From Proteromonas lacertae (taxonomy: Eukaryota > Sar > Bigyra > Opalinata > Proteromonadidae), in the NCBI GenBank assembly GCA_002245135.1, contig NGBS01000292.1, forward strand, positions 124,001 through 188,000: a stretch of 64,000 nucleotides of DNA. Reading direction: 5' to 3'. Below the pieces are notes generated by a model. It did no database searches. It had not been told where the DNA came from and was given only the letters and a program-made list of their open reading frames with translations. The number at the start of each line of letters is the position of its first letter. Position 1 is the stretch's first letter. The position numbers and the translations under genes were made by a program. Shown piece by piece: positions 22,176 through 32,688 of this stretch.

Positions 22176-25100
22176 TTAATCAGGTAACAAATATTTACTC
22201 TCATCTTGTTTCTTCCAAGTCCAGAAAGAATCATATAGCCAAGAAATATTCACAACATTCTTTTGTGCTAATCTAGCTCTATTTACTTTATCAGTACCTC
22301 CTTTACTAGCTACAACGTGAGTGATATCTTCATTCAAATCCTGAGAACAAACAGCACCAAAGTTTTCAGCATCAATCCAGACTTGATTACTACGACAATC
22401 TTCTGTAAGAGGTATAATTCCACTGAATACTATTTTACAATCTGATAAAACAGATTTTCTTTTTTCACTAATTATTTCTCGAACATCTCTCAAACCATTC
22501 ATTATTGTTGTTAATTTATAACCTTCTATCTTGTGACTAGTAATAGCAATCTAAATGAAATAGATAAATGAATAAATATACATTAGATAATGTTGAAGTA
22601 ATACATTGTATATACTCTAATTCACTTGATTCACTTTTCATTAAATCATTCTTTTTATCTTTCTAAATACAAATTAATCTAATTGATCTATGATATATAC
22701 ATTTACACGTTTATCCATATTAAAGAAGAAATGATAAGGTTTAACTTTAAATATATTCGATTGAGGATCAATTCCATCTGCACTTGTATTCCACACATCA
22801 ATACGATCATCCAAAATTATCTATTTAACAATAAAATGATATAATCATTATATATATATACTGATATTTTAGCTAATTGATCTGTTGAAAATTGTTTGTA
22901 ATGATTACTCTTTTCTTTAACTGTATTTATCAATATATCAAATGACTTTTTATCTGTTTGAACACTATTATTAGTACTTGAATCACTCTTTTCAAATAAA
23001 TTCTTGGCAGTTACTTTTCTGGTGATTATTCTTGATCCAAATAATGTACTAAAGAAATATACCAATTAATATATAAAAATACTGATCTGGATCTAAGATC
23101 TTCATTATTTGATCTACATATTCCTTATCACCTTGCGAAAAAATATATAATTCATAATATTTTTTCAATTCTTGTAACATTTCATATACTCCAGGTCTTA
23201 TCTTAACATATGTTTTATATATTGGAGTATCTTCATCATAATTAATCTTCTTTTCAATGTATAATGTATGAAATTGACTTTTTAAGGAATTTTCACCATT
23301 TTTCTCTTGCTGAAGTGAAAAGATTTCACAATTACTTCCTCTATTTACATCACTAGTTGATTCTAGTAAAGTCAAATCTAGATCTACTATTAAACATAAA
23401 GGATTCTATTGTTCAATAATATAAATACTATATATGCATATATAAATACTATTAAATATTGAGATGCTTGTATTGGTTGTTGTTCTAATGGTTTTGATTG
23501 TATTGGTTGGTTCTTTATTAATTCTCCTTTTTCTGAAACATCTTGTAATTGTTGTGATGACGGTTGTCTTTGAGTTTGTTGAACTTGTATCTGTATTGGA
23601 GCAGGAATCATTTTTGTTTCTTGAGGTTGATATGGTGGAACAATTTGTTGTTGTTGTTGTTGAGAAGATGGTAAAACAGTAGTTAGTGGTGGAACTGGAG
23701 GTGATGGTGTTGCTCTTCTATCATTCATACTCATATACTGTTGTGTTTGAGGATGGATTGGCATAGGATGTGGTTGTGGTTGTTGAGGTGGTTGATATAC
23801 TGACAATGGAATTTGTTGTTGTTGTTGTTGTGGATTTATTGGTCTTTCTCTAATTGGTTGGTTTTGATACATCATATCTCTTTGCAGCTGCTGTTGTTGT
23901 TGAGGTGGTGGTGGTGGTGGTTGTATTTGATATGGATGTTGTTGATTACGAAATGGAGGAGGTGGTGCTCTTGATGGATAACCATTATACTCTCCACTTG
24001 GATTATTATTATTAAATCTATTATTATTTTGAGGAGGAGGGTAATAAGGTGATGGTGGTGGTAGTTGAGATGGATGTTGAATTCCATTATAATTCATATT
24101 ATTATTGTTATTATTAAAGTGAGGAGGTAGTGGTTGATGAGAAGGAGGAGGATATTGTCTTTGCATTACTGGATTTATTGGTATTCTACCTCCTGTAAGA
24201 TCAACAACATTAGACGGTGGAGGAGGAGGTGTTTGACGAAGATTTGGGTTAGGTGGAGGATATTGAGGATGTTGTTGTTGTTGTTGTTGATGTGGAGGTG
24301 GTGGTGGTTGATTATATAAAGGAGGTGTGGATCCTCTTCTGTCATTCATATTCATATACTGTTGATGTTGTGGTGGTGGAAGCATTGAATTAGGAGGAGG
24401 AGCTGGAAGTGGTGGTGAAATTGAATTACTTCTGTTCATATTATTATTGTTGTTATTATATGGATTATTCTGTTGATTCATTTGTGATTGTAAATATGGA
24501 TTTTCTCTTACAGATAAATAGGCTTCTCTGATTGGTAATATTGGTGGAGGAAGAGGTTTCTTATATGTAACTTGACGAACCCAATACTCCCATAGATATA
24601 TTAATGATTTGTATAAATATCTCATCAATTTAGAGGAAACTAATGCTGTTATTGGTCTTTGTGTATTTAAAGCTATTGATATATAAAAAAAGAAATCAAT
24701 ACCATCTAAAAATGGATCAATCACATCAGTATCTAATACTATAGCATCTTTTCCTGCTGTATTTCTAAAAAGATCTTCACAAGCAAGATCCAAAGCTTCT
24801 TCTTTGTTTGATGCTAAACCCTATTTTGATTATAGAAAATGATTAAAAAAATTATGGTTATAAATTATGGAATGTTAAAAAAAAGATTATGTTTAGAGTG
24901 AAAATGGGTTAAAAAAAGAGAGATTAATTCAATTTGTTTGTATAATTTACTATCATGTTCATTATATATATCAAATATATTTTCATCAAATCAATTTCAA
25001 AATCAAATTGTTATGTGATTCGTTTAATTTTCATTGTTATTTAGATTATTTTATTATGAGTTTATATTATATATTATATTATATACTTGTCCAGATATTC

Positions 25101-26467
25101 TTTCAAAGTTTTTGAGAGTGACATTAACAGTAACTATACAATATGATTGTCTATTATATGTATAAAATAATGTATTTTATTATACTTTGCATTATCACGA
25201 TGATTATATTGATAATTGCAATTCCTACATACACTATTTAAGATATATTAATTAAACAATAGAAATACTTTTGTAATAATGAATATGGTTTAATATTATT
25301 ATCATTTTCATTTTCAAAGTATAATTTATTTCGAGTTAATTCAGTTCCAACCATATCAATAATAGTTTTATGCTTATAATTAGAGAAATCATTTACAATA
25401 AGTGGAAATCTAATAATATACAAAATAATAATAAGAAGAAGAATATTACAGGAGAGTAAACAATAACAACATAATAATATTAAAAAAGAAAAAAACAAAG
25501 AAAAAATATAGTCAATCTCAATATAATAATACCTTCCAATATCTCTAATAAACACATTACTACCTAACTCGTGTAAGCCCAATACTCTCTTAAAAGGTTG
25601 ATTTAAATCAAATATCAATAATATACAAGGATTTCTTTTATAAATAGCTTCTTTTATATGTTTTCGGATATATCCAAATTGAATCTCCTCTCTTCGAGGT
25701 AAATTGATATCAACTTGATGGTGTTCAGATAAATATCCATCATTACGAAATTCTATTTATTTTTATTCATTTTATAAATATATTAAAAATACTTATTACA
25801 TTCTTATCCATCAATATATTATCATTTTGATCGCATATTAATATATGCAGTAATTTAGCAGATGTATTATATTCAATACTTAGAGATAATATTTCACTAA
25901 CATCTCTATTTTAATATATATTAGAATGAAATTAACAAAATTTGTTAGAAAAAAAGAAAAATAAAACTAAAAATACGGTGGAAAAGGAGTTCTTTCACTT
26001 TCATCAAGATTTTGACTCCATTCTTTAAAGAGATTATGAGATGGAGCTTTATTAATTCGGATATAATCATAAGGATGAGATCGTATAGCAGGAAATCCAG
26101 GACAGATTCTATGATTATTACTAGGAAATGGAAATATCTGAGTTGCTTCAGGTGGTAATATGTTACGAATAGCATCTTCGGTGTACATATTAACTTGCAT
26201 AGGATTTGATACACTTCTATTGTACGAAGAATGAGAATTACTTCTATGATCATAATCTTTGTGAGAAGATCTAGGCCTATCATGTTTTGGAGGCCATGAT
26301 CTGGAGGACCTTCCATTTCTATCATGATTTTTCGAATCATATTGAGATTCGTCATTTCTTTTACGTTTTATAGCAACATCATGATTAATATCATTTTTTG
26401 GTTTTTCAGTAGTAGGAGGTATATCAGGTATTTCACCTTCCTCTAAATCATCAGGGTTGTAACTCAT
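22176..26467 (-). CDS. FCP1-like RNA polymerase II CTD phosphatase with dsRBD-like and Pro/Gln-rich N-terminal part
   Basis: Twelve exons (26467-25977, 25905-25793, 25752-25533, 25409-25269, 25233-25186, 25150-25087, 24820-23450, 23405-23083, 23048-22862, 22820-22701, 22662-22582, 22550-22176) join in frame to about 1,177 residues. The order is: an Arg/Ser/His-rich start; a dsRBD-like fold ending 'GLASNKEEALDLACEDL' near residue 375; a Pro/Gln/Asn-rich region (about 450-800); an FCP1/SCP phosphatase with DLDLT near 824-828, 'KIRPGVYEMLQELKKYYELY', 'ILDPD' and 'IILDDRIDVW' near 990; and a BRCT domain at the C-terminus ('CKIVFSGIIPL', 'ITHVVASK'). FCP1 dephosphorylates the Pol II tail. The 266-nt intron before exon 7 is the weakest join, so two genes are possible. 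Confidence 0.7.
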
Positions 26468-26681
26468 TTATATTATATATTCTTCTAAAATTAGAAAAAT
26501 TCAAAAGATGAAAATCATTCCTTGATAATCAATGAAGAAGAAAATCACTTAACATCTATTTTTCGTAGAGTTTACCAAAATTTTTAAAAACCATTTTTTA
26601 CATAATCTATCACTCAGAACGTCACTATTGTTTTTTTATGATGAACGAATTAAAGTGAACAAATACTTGAAAAACAATAAA

Positions 26682-28428
26682 TTATAAAAGATCTTTACAT
26701 TCTTCAATTAAAGCAATAATGGCTTCCCTATCTTTTTTATCATTAGAAACTAAAGCAGACTCATTCCATATCCTATAAGCTTCTTCATACTGATTCAATT
26801 TAAAAAAACACTTTCCTTGAGATATAAGGGTGTTGTATCTATTTGATTCATCTAATTCATGTCTTAACGATTCACATAAGTATATCAAAGAATTATCATA
26901 TTGTTCCTACATATTAAACAAACAAAAATACCATATGCAAATAACAATCACCTATCATTTTAAGTATAATTCCTTCTTTATTGTTCTTTGTTTTTATACA
27001 TTTTAAAGTTTTATTACATATGAATTTCGATTTCTCATAATCCTCCTAATGATATAATAACAATTAATATATTTACTTTTTCATAATAAACTCTTCCTAA
27101 ATATATATAGAAATTGACTTTATCTACATCATTTTCAGCAATGGATAAAGCTTCTTCAATACATTCTATTGCCTCTTCATACTTTTTCTATTAAATAAAT
27201 AAATAAATAAATAAATATACTGAATCTAAATAAGCACTTCCTAACAATTCCAACCTTGATAGTCTCTCTTCATTATCACTTGAATATTTCAATGATTCTT
27301 TTCCATATTTTATAGCTTCATTATAATTCTCATTATCACAATATACTGCAGCTATAAATCCATAAGTACAATATTTATCATAATCTTTATATGCATATTT
27401 CAAACATTTCTCAAAATTCTTTATACCTTCATCATATTTACCCTATTTATTACAACAATAATATATAAATACTAAGAAAAATTGTGATTCACCTAAAAAA
27501 TTGTATGTTTCATATCTATCTTCATCATCATTTATATACTTTAATAAATTTTTGTAGTTTGTTTCTGCATTATTATATTCTTTCTAATGATATTGATTGA
27601 TAAATAGATATACTGTATTTAAATAGCATTTTCCTAAGTATTTCATACATTCTACCGTCTTTCCTTCTGTCTCACAATATTTCAAAGCTTCTTCTAAGTT
27701 GGTTTTTGATTTTTCATAGTCATTCTATAATTAGGATAAGTATTAATTTATATATATATATACTCTATCAAAATAAACTCCACCTAAAATTCTATATATA
27801 TCACATTTCTCATATAACGTGGAATTTGTACAACATTCTCTTGCTTCTATTAAATATTTTTCAGCATCATCAGGAAATTTCTAGTAATATATAGTTGTAA
27901 TTATTGTATAAATACAAGAAAATACTTGGATTTACCTAAATGCAAATTTATAAAGCATTTTTCTTCATCACACGTTGCATATTTCAATGCTTCCTGTGAA
28001 TATATTATTGACTTTTCCATATCAGACTATTGTTGATAATAAAATACTCAAATTCATATATATAAATATATACATTAAAATAATGTGATTTGCCCAAGTA
28101 CATATATGCATAACATCTATCTTTATCATTATCAACAATTGCTAAAGCTTCATTCAAGTATTCTATGGATTTCTCATAATTTTTCTTTACACTATAAACT
28201 TAAAATATACAATTTCACAGTATAATTTTCCTAAATACAAGTACACTTTACATTTATCCTCTTTTGAAGTTTTACAGTATAATGCTTCTAAGTAACATTT
28301 TATTGCTTCTTCATAATCCTCCTGCATGATATTATTATTATATATACTTCTTTCATGCTTTTATCACCTCTTTTCATGTAATCATCACATTCTAAACTAA
28401 TTTCATTTGATTTTTTTATTTCTTCCAT
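26682..28428 (-). CDS. TPR-repeat protein, about one repeat per exon
   Basis: About eleven exons start at the ATG at 28428. After a short leader, nearly every exon carries one TPR-like helix pair beginning 'xYEEAIxxxxxAL' and ending 'YxxLGKxYxxx' (for example 'EDYEEAIKCYLEAL', 'KNYEKSIEYLNEAL', 'NDYEKSKTNLEEAL', 'KKYEEAIECIEEAL'); the exon at 27,403-27,230 carries two. Introns are about 25-47 nt and fall at the same place in each repeat, mostly phase 0. One acceptor reads AAG rather than TAG. TPR arrays are protein-interaction scaffolds; no catalytic domain is present. The partner is unknown. Confidence 0.75.
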
Positions 28429-28685
28429 TATAGATACATTATGTAAATATAAATTTTTGTCTTATTTTCTATATGAACTTATTTTTTTGTAAGTAAAAGT
28501 AACTACTTTTACATTGACTATGTCAAAAACACATTTGATTAAAAAAGAAACTTAAATTATTTAATCATTTTTAATTACATCAGCATCTTCTTGTTTCTTT
28601 ATAAATCTATAAAAAAATAATAAAATTGTCGTTTGTGATTTAAATAGAATAATTACTAGGAATTATAATATCCAGAGACAAACAA

Positions 28686-28768
28686 AGAGTGTTCAGCTCT
28701 TATAGTTTGGTTTATGCAACGGGAACGAAAGTCGAACCATTAAATCGGTCGAATTCAGTAGAGTTGCA
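28686..28768 (+). ncRNA. Candidate structured RNA, copy 1
   Basis: A 54-nt block (28715-28768) closes with TGCAAC/GTTGCA and holds an inner stem TCGAACC/GGTCGA (28732-28738 with 28747-28752), leaving an internal loop such as H/ACA guide RNAs use. Fifteen bases upstream is a small hairpin (28686-28700, AGAG/CTCT) with a GTTCA loop. The block recurs at 28946-28999 with only two substitutions. An ACA trinucleotide follows about a dozen bases downstream. The strand is a guess and the class is unproven. Confidence 0.3.
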
Positions 28769-28906
28769 GATTAAACGATAACAGTGAGATTATAAATACC
28801 TTCTACTCTTTTACTACCACAATAATCTATAAATATATATAAATAAATGTTTAAAAGCTTATAAGTCCAAAATTTCATAATAAAATTGTGGATAGAAAGC
28901 TAAAGT

Positions 28907-28999
28907 AGGAGTGTTCAATTCCTGCTATATTAGAGCTTTAATTTTTGCAACGGGAACGAAAGTCGAACCATTAAATTGGCCGAATTCAGTAGAGTTGCA
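28907..28999 (+). ncRNA. Candidate structured RNA, copy 2
   Basis: The second copy of the 54-nt block (28946-28999) keeps the closing stem and loops of copy 1. Its upstream hairpin (28907-28923, AGGAG/TTCCT) differs in stem sequence from copy 1 but keeps pairing and the TGTTCA loop, which is compensatory-looking. There is no protein frame across it. Confidence 0.3.
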
Positions 29000-29024
29000 A
29001 GTAGAAATGATAAATACTTAAGAG

Positions 29025-29082
29025 AGGGTTCAGACCCCTGCGCATGGGCATGTCATACACATTTAACAAATGTGTCGCCCAT
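29025..29082. other. GTTCA hairpin and long interrupted hairpin
   Basis: A third GTTCA-loop hairpin (29025-29039, AGGG/CCCT) is followed by nested stems ATGGGC/GCCCAT (29044-29049 with 29077-29082) and ACACATTT/AAATGTGT (29057-29064 with 29068-29075). It lies within 200 bp of the left edge of the tandem array. It may be part of the same RNA family or a recombination-prone palindrome. Confidence 0.3.
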
Positions 29083-29255
29083 ATAATAAATAGTCATCAT
29101 TAGACAATAAGTTAATATATAATAATTAATACCTTTTCAATAAAATTCAATCGAATATACACAACTGCATCATGCCTATTTATTATAAAGATATAAGTTA
29201 ATAATATAGTGTTTAAAATAGAATAAAAAGTATTTAAACAATTTTATATCATCAA

Positions 29256-29471
29256 CCAAAGTTGATATAGCAGCTTGAACGAATTATGAAAAGTATAATA
29301 AAACAATCATAAGCAGAAAAGTTGCATAGCATACATATTTGTTAATAAATACATTTACAATCAACATAAATCCAATAAAAATGAAGTAAAAAACTGATTA
29401 ATCCATCTAAAAATGGAATGCAAAATAAATCATTTCTTGGTGTTTGAGAAATGTTTACAGAAAAACCCAAA
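29256..29471 (+). repeat. 216-bp direct repeat, left copy, partial unit (recombinant)
   Basis: It matches the internal repeat at 31203-31418. Its left 23 bp match only the internal-type repeat, while an internal G (AAATGG) matches the left-type repeats at 40749 and 50524, so it looks like a crossover product between the two types. Confidence 0.8.
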
Positions 29472-29523
29472 AGTTCGGATCAAGCTTGACTAAAGATTTT
29501 TATTTTTAAATTAATTTGTTTAT

Positions 29524-31078
29524 ATGAATGATATAAACGTTAGTTACTCTCATTATCCCAAAAATGTTGGGCAATATATCGTTATTGGTATTAATTTAGT
29601 ATAATAGAATATATAATAGAATTTAGTTATGTTGTTTGATACTCTTAACTTATTCAATATGTTTATTTAATAAAGCATCATCAGTAGGTATATTGTTTAT
29701 TTGTATTTTTTATATAATAGGTTTTAACATAATAAAGAAAGAGTTAGGAATATATCCTCTAATAATAATGGTTTGCATAATAACATCCGCTATAATATAT
29801 GTTTATATAGGAGAAGCAATTATATTGGAAAAGATTGGGTTTATAATTAAGATTGTTATTGTCTTAGTTTATTCAATCGCCTTTGTTATAGTAATGTATG
29901 GTATGATTACTTCAATGGGATCATTTTCAAAGAATAAAGTCAATAATATAAAAAATATGTGTTGTGAAAATTATACAGTAATTGAATCAGATGAATGTGG
30001 TTTTATGGAAAAGTATGGATGTGAATATCCATATAATATAATGGAAAATATGTTTTCTGAAGTTTCATTTGATTCATTTTACATACTTATTCTATATCCA
30101 ATTGCTCAAATGTGTCTACCAGTATTTAAATTATTATATTTGTCTATTATCTAGGCTTTATATTTTTATTTTACTACGAAAATGTTAGAAGATAAAGGCA
30201 AAATAACTGAAGAAATGTTAGAAAAAAATAAACTATATAAAATCAGGACAAGAATTCTACTGGACGGAATTAAAGTAATTAAAAAAGAGTTACAGACAAA
30301 TCCATATAAAAGAAATTGTTTAATTACAGCAGACTTGTCAGTTTATTATAGAAAGCTTAACATTTTCACTGGATTATCAACTGTATCATCATATATATAA
30401 TCTTGTATAAATAGTTAGTATCAATGATATATGTTGGATGGAATATATATGAATTAAAATATATAAATGGAATAGGTTTCAATTTATTTTCAAAAGATAT
30501 ATATATAACAAAATTAGTGTTTTCAATCATTTTATCAATTTATTCATTTAATATAAAGACAATAAGTGTAAAATGTAAAGAAAAGAAGAAAAAAGGATAT
30601 GATGCATTTATATATATAATTTTTACTGTTTTATCATTATTAATGTTTTATTTGATTGTACATTGTTTTAATAGACGTTATGTATGGAATTATTCTGAGA
30701 CATATGATATTTGTTGTATAAATCAATCACAATCTGCTAAAGTATAATATAAATTTAGAAATATTTGTTTAACTTGAAATAGTGCAATTTCTTAAATAAA
30801 TCTATTTATGATAGTATTATTTTATTTGTGCTTAATATTCCTGATGAAACAAATTACCATTATAGATTTATAATAAATATAGTAATATTTTCAACATATA
30901 TTTCTACGCATGTATTTATGAATAATTATTATTTTTATTATTATAGCTTGGTTGTTTTATTCAATATAGCACAATACAAGAACAAAGAGAAAAAAGACAA
31001 GAACTTGAAAGACTGTTAATAAAATTAGGTTATGAAGATTTAGTGAATGAATATCATAACAATAATTTTTTATTATAA
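29524..31078 (+). CDS. Multi-pass membrane protein, array copy 1
   Basis: Six exons (29524-29598, 29627-30121, 30155-30382, 30415-30741, 30783-30911, 30947-31078) join across introns of 28, 33, 32, 41 and 35 nt to give 461 residues. I count about seven to nine hydrophobic segments: for example LCCLILLTYSICLF, GILFICIFYIIGF, IIMVCIITSAIIYVYIG, IVIVLVYSIAFVIVMYG, FYILILYPIAQM and FIYIIFTVLSLLMFYLI. A Cys-rich loop follows the fourth ('NMCCENYTVIESDECG') and another Cys pair is in 'YDICCINQ'. The C-terminus is a charged helix ('QEQREKRQELERLLIKLGYE'). A receptor or transporter role is possible, but no family is recognised. Flanking 200-bp direct repeats bracket it. Confidence 0.7.
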
Positions 31079-31202
31079 GTGGAATTGAAGTATAATCATA
31101 TCTAACACTATTTTATTATTTTATTGTACAATTTTTGTTTTACCTCACAAAACACAAATTCTTAGATCTGAATGTTTATATCAAGGAAGAAGCGCTTTTC
31201 AG

Positions 31203-31418
31203 CCAAAGTTGATATAGCAGCTTGAACGAATTATGAAAAGTATAATAAAACAATCATAAGCAGAAAAGTTGCATAGCATACATATTTGTTAATAAATACA
31301 TTTACAATCAACATAAATCCAATAAAAATGAAGTAAAAAACTGATTAATCCATCTAAAAATGAAATGCAAAATAAATCATTTCTTGGTGTTTGAGAAATG
31401 TTTACAGAAAAACCCAAA
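31203..31418 (+). repeat. Internal direct repeat, partial unit
   Basis: The same 216-bp sequence lies downstream of the multi-TM gene and just upstream of the kinase-LRR start. It contains the codons for the tail of the retroelement integrase remnant (NYEKYNKTI). Confidence 0.8.
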
Positions 31419-31425
31419 TTTTAAA

Positions 31426-32110
31426 ATGAATAAAGAAGTGAGATATGTTGATTTAGCAGCGGGATTGAAGATAGTATAGATTTTCATTTATACTTAGAAT
31501 CTATCTAAGCTTGAATCTGAAGATAGAATACAATATGAACCTCCATATCAGCTTATAATAACCAAACACAACATATATACTCAAAATTATTTGATACACA
31601 ACCCTTCTAAACAATCTTTTGTATTGAAATTTATCAGAGTAAATAAATCTACAGAGTTAAACATAAATAATGTATATAACATAATAATATAGTTTATAAT
31701 AGTTTATGTCAAGGTATAAAATCAAATTTCACAATGTTTTAAACACTCAATACATATATCAAACCAACATTTTTATTTCTTTTTCTCAACATCATCATTT
31801 CAACATTTCAGAATATATTACTACCAATTCTGTTGATATAAAAACGAAATTGTCATTTATCTTACAAATCTGTAGTGGAATAGCTGATCTTCATTCTAGT
31901 TACATTGTTCATGGTGATATTAAACCTTCAAATATACTAATAACTAATGATACTAATGAAGTAATGATAAGTGATCCATTTATATCTGAGTTATATCCAT
32001 CAGATTATCATTACTATTCAGTGTTCAAATTTCCAGATTTATATTACCAACAAAGCACGAATTACGAATATAAGTATGATATTTGGAGTTTAGGTTGTTT
32101 AATATTTTAG
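31426..32110 (+). pseudogene. Truncated kinase-LRR gene, array copy 1
   Basis: It is identical to the first three exons of the intact gene at 52671 up to base 32109, where the unit junction replaces the rest; a TAG arises at once (32108-32110). It keeps the start, the beta-3 Lys region ('VLKFIRV'), the catalytic loop ('HGDIKPSN') and 'YDIWSLGCLIF', but loses the end of the C-lobe and all leucine-rich repeats. A stable product is unlikely, though transcription from the copied promoter is possible. Confidence 0.8.
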
Positions 32111-32688
32111 AGAGGTGCACTTAACTTCTGATAATGTTAGAAATTTTTATAGAGGTGTATTTAGTCAAATTTGTCTATGTCAGGTTATATTGAATAATAA
32201 AAGGAAATATCAATTAATATTTATAAAGAAGTGAAAATAAAAGAGGAATATGGTAATTGATATTAGTTTTAATTTTATTGGAATTAGAAGAATATAGGTC
32301 ATAAAAACCGTAGTAAATTACGACTTATTGCGTAGAAGTAAATATAAGAATAAAAAAGCAATAGATTTAGAAATTATATCGTTAATATTTTATATGACAA
32401 TACTAACTCAAAATTTAAAAGCAAAATATAAGAACAAAGTTGTATCCTGTATTTTATAGTAATTTATATGCTACAAATAGCAACAAAAAAGGAATAAAAT
32501 AGATTTTAATACATTTAGCTTGATATGTTTGACTGACTAATGGTTTTTAGTGAGTGAAAGGCACAAATCAGGAAAGTGACTTGTTTTTCCAAACCCAGAG
32601 TTTACTAAATTAATCCCAAAACACAAAATTATGATTTATATTTTTTATATCAATATTTTATTTTGATGTATTCATAATAATATAAATT
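32110..32688. other. Array spacer, no gene seen (unit 1)
   Basis: About 580 bp between the truncated kinase and the 3' end of the large intronless gene, repeated at 43578-44155. It starts with two similar GAGGTG(C/T)A segments about 45 bp apart. No coding frame or known element is recognised. Confidence 0.5.

Noticed and set aside
28686-29039. GTTCA hairpins as tRNA T-arms
   Set aside because: No A box, acceptor stem or anticodon arm fits at the right distance, and the conserved A after TTCR is missing.
29256-31418. The two 216-bp direct repeats as LTRs of a retrotransposon containing the membrane gene
   Set aside because: The repeats lack TG...CA ends and a target duplication. The interior has no gag, RT or primer-binding site, and the membrane gene is a spliced cellular-type gene.
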